The position numbers were made by a program, and so were the translations under genes. From positions 1 through 64,000 of the forward strand of contig QLIY01000435.1 in assembly GCA_003260075.1 (NCBI GenBank): a stretch of DNA of 64,000 nt, in the 5' to 3' direction. Shown here in pieces: positions 1 through 11,100 of this stretch (the first letter of the stretch is position 1; every line of letters starts with the position of its first letter). The notes beneath the pieces were generated by a model that saw only the letters and a list, made by a program, of their open reading frames with translations, was not told where the DNA came from and searched no databases. Source of the stretch: Phallusia mammillata. Taxonomy: Eukaryota > Chordata > Ascidiacea > Phlebobranchia > Ascidiidae.

Positions 1-607
1 AAAAAAAACAATAGTCAACTACGAAATAAAAAACTGCACATCTCCATACAAAACCTAATAAACTCTAGGCCCAGGTAAAATACGGCTATTGGCAAAGGTC
101 CTGGGTTAACAAAAAACCGAACGACCACCGCAAGGACTGCCTCCTGGGCGTGGTTGGAAAGTCCTAGTTAAAGTTGCAAACTTTAAGGTAGAATTCGTAA
201 TACAAATAAGTTTTACTTTATTGTTCCTGATTAGCCACTTAAAAGTTAAAGATAAAATAAATTCAGCTAAAAAGCATGGCCATAAGGTTTTAAACTTAAA
301 TAAATTTGTCCCGAACAAAAAAAACCGCTTTTTTCCAAATAAACATTTTGTTAAATTTTCAGTTATCGGACTGCCGCCTGATTGTCGATAAAAAACAAAA
401 ACAAAACATTTCGAAACATGTATATGGTAAACGGATAAACCACATACATTTCCACAAAAAAACTCGAATTCTCATTTCGGCGAAATGACGGTGGTTAAAA
501 AACAATGTAAGCCGCGGCTTACAATCGAGTAAATACGGTATTTATGAAACGATGTAGGGTTTTCGCCTTGTTTAGTAGTTCCTCCGTTAGGTTTTATTCT
601 GACATTT

Positions 608-668
<61 letters not shown>

Positions 669-987
669 TAGCACTCGTCAATTTGTCAATTTGATCATTA
701 TGTATCAACGTTAAACAATCAAGTTGGAAAATATGTAAGCATGATATGCCTGCTTTGTTAGTCAATAGTTTTTTAAATTTTTCATTGTTTTAAACTTTTA
801 GTTATTTTGTTTGCGCATTTCAAAGCAAGGTTGTACTTGTACCTAACATTGCATTTAACTACATAATATAAGAAATTTGATTGACTGCACAACTCAACAT
901 TTCATGTGCATACCATCCAGCAGGGAATCGTCATAAGTATTGTGTTACTTTAGGCCTACTTGTTAATATATTTGTTTACAAACAAAG
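1..987. other. no gene identified; gap-like C run inside
   Basis: I see no coding exon with support here. The first coding exon of gene A should lie in or upstream of this stretch, because its first visible exon (988) starts with the last base of a codon. Paralogues B and C have tiny start exons of 29 and 11 bases ending with two bases of a codon before GTAAGT; I found no equivalent. It may be hidden in the C run at 610-667 or lie left of the window. Confidence 0.5.
610..667. other. 58-base C run, probable sequencing gap
   Basis: An uninterrupted run of 58 C. Many other C runs in this window have gap-like properties (exactly ten bases, flanked by duplicated ends), so this is more likely filler for unknown bases than a natural poly-C tract. 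The first exon of gene A could be inside it. Confidence 0.6.
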
Positions 988-3900
988 GTCTGAAACACAG
1001 AGGAGAGATTGTTTTCAACAAGTAATTGAAGATGTCGGTGTCAAACAATGGTTTGAGTATGTGAGAAAACTAGGACTTTCAGAACCCGATATTCAAAATG
1101 CATGGGAGCTACAGGAAGTAATCAGTGAAAAGAAACACAAAATGCTTATTACTTGGAGCAACTACATTGGTAATAATGTGTGATATTGTACTTGCTCTCC
1201 CTCTCTGTAGAGGTTTACCAGTATATTTTTAGGAAATTTCAATGACAACCAGAAAAAAATACTGAATGAGGTTAAAAGGGAATTGTATGGTCCCAGAGTC
1301 ACAGGCCTGGACAATCACCTGCCAGTAAAACTTTTAGCTAGTAAGACTTTCTTAGTCGGCTGTACATAATTTAAAAGTTTCCAATGTTTTCAATTTGTAG
1401 CAAATGTTTTTAGGCACCCCAAACATTGTTAAAAAGGATATAGTGAAAATAATACTCACCCACTGATGTGACTGTGTCAAAGCAAATACTATATCAAATC
1501 AAACATGCTTCTATTTTTTACAATGACTGTCGCTAAATGTTACGGGACATAAATATGTGCTAAAATGTGTTTTACTCCAAACCACTGTTTCCCAATCTTT
1601 GGTACTTATACCACCAGTATCAATAAAAGCTGTGATTTAAAGTCTTTGTAAAAATGCATTTTTGGGGTTTGTTCATAAGTTTTTGTACCAGGGGACAACA
1701 TTTCAACACAACACTAGCAAAGTTCTGCCATTGATCCTCATGATTTTGGCCAATGCAAACATAGGGGTTAAACTTTAACTTGGCTAAGAATGATTTCAAG
1801 TCTGTGTATAGCAGTGGTTCCCAACCTTTTTGTAGTCACAGACCCCTTTTATAAATTTTAGATGCCAGATGACCCCCAAGGTAACTTAAGTCTTTATGTT
1901 TTTCGTTTCTTTCATAATATGTTACTGTACTTTTTGGGTGGCATTTTTGCTCAACCTTCACACTCCTTAGTTTTTTACTGTAGCAACAAAGAGATATATA
2001 TATTCTAGTGTACGAAGGTTGAAACAAAGCATTATAAATTCCATTGTTCATGTGTGTTGTGATGTCACAATGGGACTAACAATCACAAAAAAGTAATTTT
2101 TCCTGACCCGAAGGTTTAATTAACAGTCTGCACTTGTATGCAGGTAAGTAAAAACGGGTCAAACACTTACACATTTTTTACTGTTGGTAAATGGTACTAA
2201 AATGTTTGCCTCCAAGGACCCCCTAAAACCATCTCACAGCCCCTTAGGGGTCTGCGAACCTTAGGTTGGGAACCACTGGTGAATAGTGTTTTTAATGATT
2301 TTATGTGCTTTAGAAAAGTCCAGTTGCAAATAACCGAACTGACAAAATTAAGTTAATAATCAGTCCAATGCAACTTTTCATCAGTTATCTGTGTATGTTT
2401 TTGTGTTTAATTCGACACTATTGTATACTCCAGATCGGGACAAAGCATGGCTTATATACCTGTTTGTCAAGTTTTACTGTGCTGATGCTGTCTTTTTGGG
2501 AATTGTTAGAGGAAAAATGGAATTAACGGAAGATAATATTCAACAAATCAAAAATGATTATTACCAAAACACTAGTGAACAAAAGTTTCAGATGGTGTTG
2601 ACTTGGTGCAAACAAACAAATAAAAGTAAGTAAACATAGACGCTAATCCAGACAACAGCACTGCTTACATAATTTTCTTTGAAAGTACATTTTTGTTGCT
2701 ATCTTTCGGGGGATTTTATGATTTCAAAAATATATACTGTTTTACTGTTCTTATTGTAATTATCAGCCTGCTTTAATTTTGGTTAAGCTTGCCCTATTTA
2801 AGGTGTTAACCTTTGCTCCTATTTAAAAACTATTGTGTCTTGTATTATTTATTTGTGCTGGTGGCGATGTGTAGTTGTAAAATAATTATTTTTTTACTTT
2901 AGAACTGACTGCTGAACACTTTTGTGCAGGGCTGACCAATTATGACACATGCATTGCAATATGCTCCAGCCTACACAATAAATGATTTCTGCATAGGTGT
3001 TTGTCCAACCCACCTTTAGGGTCATATATATATATGTATATATTCCAGATACTGTGCATGAAATTGCCCATGGCTTTAGGCACTTAAATGCCTATGTTCC
3101 TGTTGAATTCGATTTTATTTTTCAACCTGTGCAAACAGAGAATGGTTCCAGACAAGAAGGTAAAAAACTTTTTGATACTTTTTCTAACAAACATGAACAT
3201 ATGTTGATCACTTGAATAATCCTTGAAGCATTTAGACCAGTGATGATGACATGGTCAAAATCATAGTATGCCAGGCCTGTTGAACATGTTATACATAACC
3301 TAAAGCTAAGTTCTTTTTCTTTTCAGATCATGTGGATGGATCAATATCTGAAGGTCCTGTGACTTGCAATGTTTCTGCAGGTGCACAATTCATTATTTTC
3401 ATGTCTAAACAACTATGTCAAAGAATTATATGATAGTTTGAAAAAAACACAACTTGTATAATTTATTAATACATTAAACCAACAATGCAGCTTTTTCATT
3501 TCCATTCTTTTATTGTTAAACGTTGTTATAGATTTTTCTTGAAAAAACAAATTTTTACAACACTTGTATTTAAGTCAATAGGTTTAACTTCAGAGCAAAA
3601 TTGGCATTTTAAAGTACAAAAAACATAGTTAAAAGGTAAACTAATCTTTACATATACCTACATACCTTACATAGAGTTTTATGAAGTCTTCAGACCTAGT
3701 ATGTTTTATTTGCAGTGAACCCCTCACAACCATCACTGCAGGTATATCTACTTTTTGGTGAACTCTTTTCAGTTTTTTAATCATGACTAATTGATTTTTA
3801 GAATCCTCCTGTAGAGTGCTGCCTAATGTTCAGCTATGCACACCAACTTTCTACAATCCCTAGACAGGTAAAAGTTTTAAAAAAACCTTTCTTGGCCACA

Positions 3901-4692
3901 TGATTTAAATGACTTTGTCATGATTTGGCTTACAAAGTAGCCAAAAGTACTAAAACCTTTCCAGCAAAACATTAGTATTTGACTCAATCAATCAAATATT
4001 TTTTTTTGTTTTATTAAACTCAAGTATTCAATGTTGTCCTTTTTTTGCAGATTGCATCGCGCATCACCAAGAGCCCTGATCTTAATTTTAGAATTTGGAT
4101 TGATGAAGAAAATATCCATGGCCGATTGTATTCCTCCATGGCAGACGCTGTGAAGCAATGCCACATTTTTTTAATGTTTATTTCCAAGGCATATCAAGAG
4201 AGCGACAACTGTAGAAAGGAGGCAGTTGCTGCTTCAAAACAGAAAAAACATATTATTCCTATCAAAGTAGAAGAAGGTTTTAAGCCTGACGAATGGTTAG
4301 GTAATTATAATAGCTTGTATGAAATTGACAAACAGGATTCAAAACCTACCATGTACTGTATAATTTTGTTGATTAAACAGCAAACAGATACAGTCGACTT
4401 GTTATTATAACTGGCATGATAAAATACCTACAATAAAGAAATTCATGCAGCAATCCTGCCTTAAGGGCAACTTGTTTTGAATAACAAACTAAAACAATAA
4501 GGTAGAATTTGTTTGACAAAACATTTGTTAAACTAAAATGAATCACAATAAAGTAAATGTTTACAGCAGACTTTATTTGACTGTTTCTTAGACTTGATCA
4601 TGGAAGACGTAAAGTACTTTGATTTTACTAAACATCCGTTTGAGGAAGAGTTTAATGCATTGCTGAAAGAAGTTCAACTCTACATTCGATGA
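988..4692 (+). CDS. Gene A: Death-Death-TIR protein (5' partial)
   Basis: Exons: 988-1169, 1233-1340, 2434-2625, 3049-3159, 3327-3380, 3716-3741, 3802-3867, 4051-4300, 4592-4692; they join in frame to 362 residues with TGA at 4690-4692. Residues about 1-60 form a Death-type fold (VIEDVGVKQWFEYVRKLGLS, then MLITW); about 97-161 a second one (RDKAWLIYLF, MELTEDNIQQI, MVLTW). After a Ser-rich linker, about 225-362 form a TIR domain: CCLMFSYAHQ, FRIWIDEENIHG, FLMFISKAYQESDNCRKE, IIPIKVEEGFKPDEWL, YFDF. Such proteins usually act in the cytoplasm as adaptors or effectors of innate immunity or cell death. No signal peptide or membrane segment is visible, but exon 1 is missing. It resembles MyD88 in having Death plus TIR, but has two Death modules and a different TIR type. 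Function is inferred from domains only. Confidence 0.85.
1812..2278. mobile_element. hAT-type MITE
   Basis: A 467-base element begins CAGTGGTTCCCAACCT and ends with the inverted copy AGGTTGGGAACCACTG. It is flanked by 8-base duplications gtgtatag (1804-1811) and gtgaatag (2279-2286), seven of eight matching. Terminal repeats and 8-base target duplication are typical of hAT transposons; no transposase is encoded. It lies in intron 3 of gene A. Confidence 0.85.
3802..4692 (+). other. TIR domain exons of gene A
   Basis: Three exons (3802-3867, 4051-4300, 4592-4692) encode a complete TIR fold of the kind common in invertebrates. Visible landmarks are box-1-like MFSYAHQ, the WIDEENIHG segment, and SDNCRKE. 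In NADase-type TIR domains (SARM1, plant TIRs) a catalytic Glu sits on this helix; the Glu of CRKE falls at that position by eye alignment. Catalysis is therefore possible but unproven. The domain ends with YFDFTKHPFEEEF and is followed by the stop codon. Confidence 0.8.
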
Positions 4693-4719
4693 ATAATAAT
4701 TAACATCAGCTATGTCGAG

Positions 4720-4725
4720 ATTAAA
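4720..4725 (+). promoter_or_regulatory. candidate poly(A) signal of gene A
   Basis: ATTAAA, the commonest variant of the poly(A) hexamer, lies 28 bases after the stop codon of gene A. Confidence 0.45.
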
Positions 4726-4984
4726 GTTTACTCATAGTCTTAAACCTTATTGACTTGGTTGTTGGCAGCAAGACAATGTTAAATGATGATGTATGTAAAG
4801 CACTGTGATGGTTTAATTTTCTATGTTCAATGTACTGGTAAAAGCATACCTTCTGTGTTATTTTGCTGATATAAGCATATCTTTTTTGTATATTACAGTT
4901 TTATTGGTTATTTTTATGGGTCTATACCAAAACTTTTAATTATAATATACATGGGTCCCTTTCCCTGAAGGGGACACATATTGA

Positions 4985-5480
4985 TTTTACTCTAATCGTT
5001 TTTTCTTTTTGTTTCCTGAAAGTTTGTCCCACTCGTTTTGCTGTCAAATGTTTGATGGATTTGGATGAAACTTACACAGATGGTAGATTTTGTTATGTGG
5101 ATGTGAATCCCACTTTGTTTGTGTTGATCACCCCAGCATTTACGCTGCTAGCCCCCTAAATTGTTTTTTTCCCCAAAGCTTGCCCGACTCGTATTGCCAT
5201 AAAATGTTTCATGGATTTGGCTGAAACTTCCACAGATATAGTTATGTAGATGTGCATTCCACCTTGCTTGTGTTGATAACCCCAGTATTTACCCCGCTAA
5301 CCCCCTAAAATGTTATTTTTCTTTCCAAAGTTTGTCAACTAAAATAAGTGATCGTTTAAAAAACGTCAGAATTAAATGAAATTTGCAAAGTTTATTGAAC
5401 ATACTATTTTAAGTCCTCAATTGTTGTGTTTTAGTACCACAATTCCAGCTGGCCCCTAAAATGAGTGACACTTTTAACAA
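4985..5480. repeat. degenerate dispersed/tandem repeat
   Basis: At least two diverged direct copies of a unit of about 150 bases. Each has a segment like AAAGTTTGTCCCACTCG, then ATGTTT-ATGGATTTGG-TGAAACTT, and ends near CCCCAG-ATTTAC-GCTA-CCCCCTAAA. Copies start near 5020 and 5175, with a weaker one near 5325. Probably a dispersed repeat family. Confidence 0.5.
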
Positions 5481-6011
5481 TGTTTAAATTTAATGAAAAT
5501 TGGACAGCTTGTAGAATTTGCTAGTTGTAGGTGTCTATTTTTTGTTTTACCCCATTATACCACTATTTACTCCTTTTCTTTAAAAAGAACGTTAAATAGA
5601 GCATACAATATCTGGGGTGAATCTAACTTGTATAGTCTGTGCTCTACATAGTATTATTATTGAAGCCCAGTGCCGATCACTGTGTTTTACCTTACAACAC
5701 CCGACTTTCACATGGTTATCTCTTGAAATGCATTATTTTGCACCTGCATGTGTGGGGGACCCATGAGTTTCTGCTTGCGGAAACAACTAAGGTTATAAAA
5801 GACGTTTGCTAATATTGGACTCAACATAAAATAAGCGAAGGAAATATATTAATGTTTTAAAATGAGTTGTAGTGTATGCGCAACGACAAAATGTGCCATG
5901 TCACCCTTCTACTTTCTTCCTGTTTCTTATTCCTTGTGTTGTTTGCATATGTACTTTGGCGGGAAATATTCAATGTATTTAGATGAAACAGTTGTGCTAT
6001 TTGTTTTTTAC

Positions 6012-6196
6012 CAGTGGTGGGATTCAGCCGGTTCGCACAGGTTCTTTAGAAGGGTCTCACGAAAGTTTATGAGATTAGCGAACTGGTTAGCATTAGCCTA
6101 CTGGTTACTGTCAATGAACTTTTTGTAACAGAACCGGCTAAAAAATGTGACTTTTGTGAAAGAACCGACTGACAAAAAATTTGAACCCCACCACTG
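6012..6196. mobile_element. short hAT-type MITE
   Basis: A 185-base element with inverted ends CAGTGGTGGGATTCA and GAACCCCACCACTG. Flanking octamers ttttttac and tttatcac match at six of eight positions, suggesting an older insertion. Confidence 0.65.
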
Positions 6197-7263
6197 TTTA
6201 TCACCCAAGTGGTGTGCATGTAAGCCCATTTTGTAGAGTACCCCTGGCGTTATGACGTTCATATCGATGAATACAAATTCCAAAATATGCATATTAATAA
6301 CTGGAAAATATTTGTTTTCAAACGTTTGTGCGCTGAAAAGCTTTAAATGCGTAGAATATTGTGCCAAAATTTGGTATCGTATCTTTTTTAGTTTTGGAGC
6401 AATAGCGATTGTTGGCCAGTTTCACTCAGGTAAAAGACAAAGGGTTTGGAACCGTGCGTTGAGTTTATTTCGCTTGAAATAGCTGCGCAACGTTAAAACG
6501 TTATGGAGCCCAAGAAAGTGTGGCACACTTGTTAATAACAGCTGAACGCGCTGCAGCTACACCTACGCCGTATTATAAAGTGTTTGTAATGATATAGTGA
6601 AATGTACATGAAAGGTGGCGAAAGCTTCTAAATGTAATCCTGCTTTTTCTACCTTGTCTTGATAGGCTATCATTGGTCAGAGGTTTCCAACTCATTTTTT
6701 TCCGGGAACCTAGTCAAACTAAAAAAACAATACGTCGCGAAGTTCACACTGCACAGCTGACATTCATTTTGAGTTTGATAAGGCTGTGTACGGTATGTAG
6801 GCTAAGAGCAGAATTAAAACATACAAAATCGAACTTTACCCGGTTTGAAAAACGCAATTCGGTTTGAAACGGACATTAACCCGAACCCTAAAATAGTTTG
6901 TTTAAAACAATCTGAACCGAACCAGAACCCCCTAAAAACAGTAGGTAGTAAACCCGAACCTAAACCATATAATACTGCAAGCGTTTCTATTGAAAAAGTA
7001 GCCAGCCCACTAGCTAGGCTATTATGGACGGATAGTCTATCAGTTTTTCTCTTTAAGAAAGGTTGGTGTTAAATGAGCTTAATCCTAGCAATTGCTCCGC
7101 TCATATAAAAAAATGCTTACCATTTGTTCATATTTTCTTGTTTAGACCACATTTGATTTTGAGTCGTCTGCAATGTGCCTTACAGTAACATCATTACCAC
7201 TAGTGGCGGAAGAAATGCGCGGGAAAAATGTTTGGGGCAACTAGCAACAACGAGGGCAGGAAC

Positions 7264-7378
7264 TTGGCCGAATGGTCTGGCGCGCCTGACCCACATACAG
7301 ACATAAAAAAAAACCTTAATCGGGATTCGTCCCCGGGAGTGTCCTGGGTTCGAACCCCGTGAAAAAAAAACATTTAAA
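7264..7378 (+). repeat. tRNA-derived SINE or tRNA pseudogene
   Basis: The segment has a tRNA-like A box (TGGCCGAATGGTCTGG) and, about 70 bases on, a B box GGTTCGAACCCC, followed by a short A-rich tail. Layout resembles a Ser/Leu-type tRNA with a longer middle, but no full cloverleaf is evident and there is an A run in the body. A SINE head is more likely than a working tRNA. Confidence 0.5.
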
Positions 7379-7670
7379 AAAATAAAAACTAGCAACAACG
7401 AAACGATTTGTTTGCACATACTTTTTGTTTTTGTTTGTTTGCATTTCGATTACAATAGTAATAACATAAAATAATTTTAGTGATTTTATTCAGCTTCACT
7501 ACAATTAAAGTTGCAATCATATTCTCAATTTGTTAATGGTATTTGTTACGGTAGTTCCTCTTTCCTAAAAAAGCAAACAGCTCGAGCTGTATTGTGTTGA
7601 ATTGCTGATTTGTCTCCGAGCCGGCGGTACATCTAAAATAAACAGGACCGCATGTATTACTTTGAATATT

Positions 7671-7885
7671 GGTTTGCTTGGTGCAAATTAATATCACTCT
7701 AGGTCTAATATTGCTTGGTGCACCTTCATATCGCTCGATGTACCTTTAAATCGCTTGGTGTACCTGTCTACGGCTAGGTGCATTTTTACCTGTCGATATA
7801 ATAGGTGCGCCAAGTGGCATAAAGGTGCACCAAGCGAAAAAAATGTACTAATCCATGTTAAGGTGCACCAAGTGATATAAGGGAT
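7671..7885. repeat. inverted array of a 13-base motif
   Basis: Four or five variants of GCTTGGTGCACCT, roughly 20-40 bases apart, are followed by three copies of its complement (AGGTGCACCAAGC and variants, near 7803, 7823 and 7860). The two halves could fold into a long imperfect hairpin. Confidence 0.6.
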
Positions 7886-8139
7886 AAGGGTGCATCAATA
7901 TTAGTGTTCTCAAATAAACCTTTTGTGTTCTGTAGAGTAAAAGTAAAAGCACTGGTAGTAACAAAAGTGTTTTCTTTTGTTCAGAAGTTTTTTTACAAAC
8001 ATGTTACAGTTATATGTTTAATGTGAGTTTAACGGATCTCCGTAAAGTTTCCAGACACTCTTATGTCAGTTGTCATTGAACTATCTTTGACCATTCAGGC
8101 ATTTACCAATCCCACTAAACTACTGTTTTTTCATGGAAA

Positions 8140-11100
8140 ATGACTGAAAACGAAGACCCCAACCGCCAGTAAGTTTTCTGTTTACTTTTTTCTCAAGTAT
8201 ATTTGTGTTATACCTCATTCCATTACATCAGTTTTTTTGTGGCAAAGTTTTTGTGTTGACTACCAAAAGGGCAAATAGTTTTTATAAAGTTAAGTGTAAC
8301 TGTGCATGTTGGCTAATATATAAAGCACTTCTAAAACTGTGGTTATTTTGATAAAGCTGTTTATGATCTCTAATACAGTGGTTTCCTAACTTTTTTGTGG
8401 TACCAGTTTTAAGGTTACACACCCTGTTTTCAAGCAGAAACTGTTATATACATACTGAATCTAAAAGTGTAGTACAATGAAGAGCTTAGCGTACTTTTTG
8501 CACTTTCTGTACACCTAAATTCCCTAGACACTAGTTTATTGGTGAGTGCATAATCGAAGAAAAAACGTTTTGTGTACAAAAAGTTACTAGCGTCCTACTT
8601 TTGCACCAGATTGTAAGTGATACAACAATGTGTTTCAGTAACAGAATAACTAAGTGCTGATAGCTGTTCACAGACCACCGGGAATGCTGTCTTGCTAGTG
8701 GTACACATATATACTATTGGTAGGGAACCACTGCTCTAATGTCAATGATAAAAGTTGACCTATGAGTTTGTGCTAAGGTTATTAAAGTGAATAATGCTCT
8801 ATACCAGGGGAGTGCAACATACGGCCCGCGGGCCACAGTCCGGCCTGCCAAGCTTTTTAGTGTGGCCCCCACCAACACACTGATATAGATAAAAAATGCA
8901 ATTCTTCTAAGAATTTGGCAAAATTTTCCACTAGTTTTTAGTAAATCTCCTAAGTTGCTATACTATATGTAACAATATAAGCTAAATTAGCGTTTTCCAA
9001 CTAGTGGATCATACAGCAGTTACAACAAGTAGCCTACTTCACTGCATGTGACGTAACAATTCCCTTTGTCTTGTAAACAATTACTTTGTTGCGAAAGCCA
9101 GCGTTGCGCCAAAACTTTATATGTTGTAGAAAATAAATTGGTTGATGCTTTTGGAAGAATTTCGAATTTATTGTGCACATGAAAAAAAGTTATGTGGCCA
9201 TCGCTTGAGGTCAGAAATTGGTTATACGGCCCACCTATGAAAAATGTTGCACACCCCTGCTCTATACTGTGATCAGTTTTTTTTTAAGGTTTGGTTTGGG
9301 TGACCGCTAAGTAGTTTTAAGAGACCGCAAGTGTTTCATTTAAATACCAAAAAATAGCCATATTTGCTTATTTGGGAAACCGCTGGAAAAATTTGGGGGA
9401 CCGTTTCGTTCCCCCAAAACACCTTAAAAAAAACACTGACTGTGATTTTTTCAGACTTACTAATGCAGAAAAAAATGAGGTATTTGCGGATTTAATTTCC
9501 ACTATTGGTGGCATGTGGCATGAATATTTGAGAAAACTTGGAATGCCAGAATCTGATATGCCAACACAACCAGACAGTAAAACTGACAAACATGCTGTGT
9601 TATGTCAATGGGTTATGAAAATTGGTACGTTGTTACACAAGTTTATGTGGTTGTGGTATAAATTTGAAAAGCAACCACGTATTGACAATGTCTTTTAAGT
9701 TTAACTGATTTGCAAATATGTTTGGACAGGGACACTCACTGCTGAAAAAGTTGTTCTAATGCGCAAAGTAAGACATGAGGTTTTAAATCCAGAGGAACCA
9801 AGAAAATGTGAGGTTGATAGAAGCCTTCCAGAAAAACTTGCACAAAGTAGGTGTCATATGGCTCTTTATTTGTTTGTTGATTTGTTTATGTCAGGTGTCT
9901 GCAATTTTTTAGGCGGCACATGCCAATTTACTTTTATTTCCATGTGTTAAGCCCTCGCGTGCCAACGCTTTTTCAAATAGTAGTGGTTCGTGTCAGCAGA
10001 TATTAATATTAAAGAGAAAGCAAAGTGTTTTGTGCATGTAAGGGTGAATTTTAAGACAATGGCATAATAAAAACTATAAACAAGCAGTGTGACATTAAAA
10101 CTATAAGCAAGCAATTGTTACTTCAATATAAACACGCCAATCGGTTGGGATGCCATGAAAAACCACCTCGCGTGCCAACGCATGTCAGGTGTTGCCGACA
10201 CCTGGTTTATGTATTTAATAAAGAAGATTCAGCTACTTTTTATGTAACACTCTAAACAACTATTGAACACTGATTATTTAAAAGTGTCTGAATAAAAATC
10301 ATTATGGATTGTGACATGCTTTTGGTACATAGTGTTTTTGTCCTAATATTATTTACCTGTCTTAGTCATTTTTGTAACAATATTCAAGTTAGAATAAGTT
10401 TTATAGGTTGAACCATTGTAAGTTTTATGCAACTTTTAACTGAATTTAGTCATAACTAAAGGTGTCTGTCATATCTGATTTATATCTACTTTGATTGAAA
10501 CATATGGACTGCGAAACTAGCCTTGATTTGCAGCAATTTGAAACATAAAAGATGATGTAGCACTTCAAAAGAATTCGATAGCATTATTGCAAGTTTAAAA
10601 ATTTTTCCCAACCCCCTTTTACTTTTCCTGGATCCAATATTGTGCTCCCTCTTACAGCCCGTCAGTTACATTTCTGGTCTTCTAAAACAGATCATTTCAA
10701 AATGAAAACTGAATAAACATGAAATGGTCTGAGTCTGTCCTTATGATGTGATTAGGGGCATATACTGTAACTTAAATTTATAAACTTCCCCAATGACATC
10801 TATTCCCATTTACTCTGGGAAATTATGCTATAAAATTCATGTCTGCTAGTCAGTAGTTGTTTCATTGCCTATTTTATTCAATAATTTAAAATGACATGTA
10901 CAGCAGTAAAGGCCTTCTTCCAAGTGTAAAAACAGACCTGAAATTTAAAAACCTGTTATGCCAAAAAGTTTTGCGCTGTCTACAGCTTAGAATTGCTGAG
11001 GTGTCAAGTGGTGGCATCAGGTCCTATTATTATCTATTATCCTAAATTCCTAATGACAACACCAAAAATAATTTTAATGAAACCTCAGTGCTAAAAACAC

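Larger units (their letters stand above)
4693..8139. other. spacer between genes A and B
   Basis: No convincing exon on either strand. It holds a degenerate repeat (about 4985-5480), a short MITE (6012-6196), a tRNA-like SINE (about 7264-7378) and an inverted motif array (about 7671-7885), described separately. Open frames here are short and lack domain or splice support. Confidence 0.6.

Noticed and set aside
472..765. Minus-strand open frame with a long glycine run
   Set aside because: The glycines come only from the C run at 610-667, which is probably gap filler.
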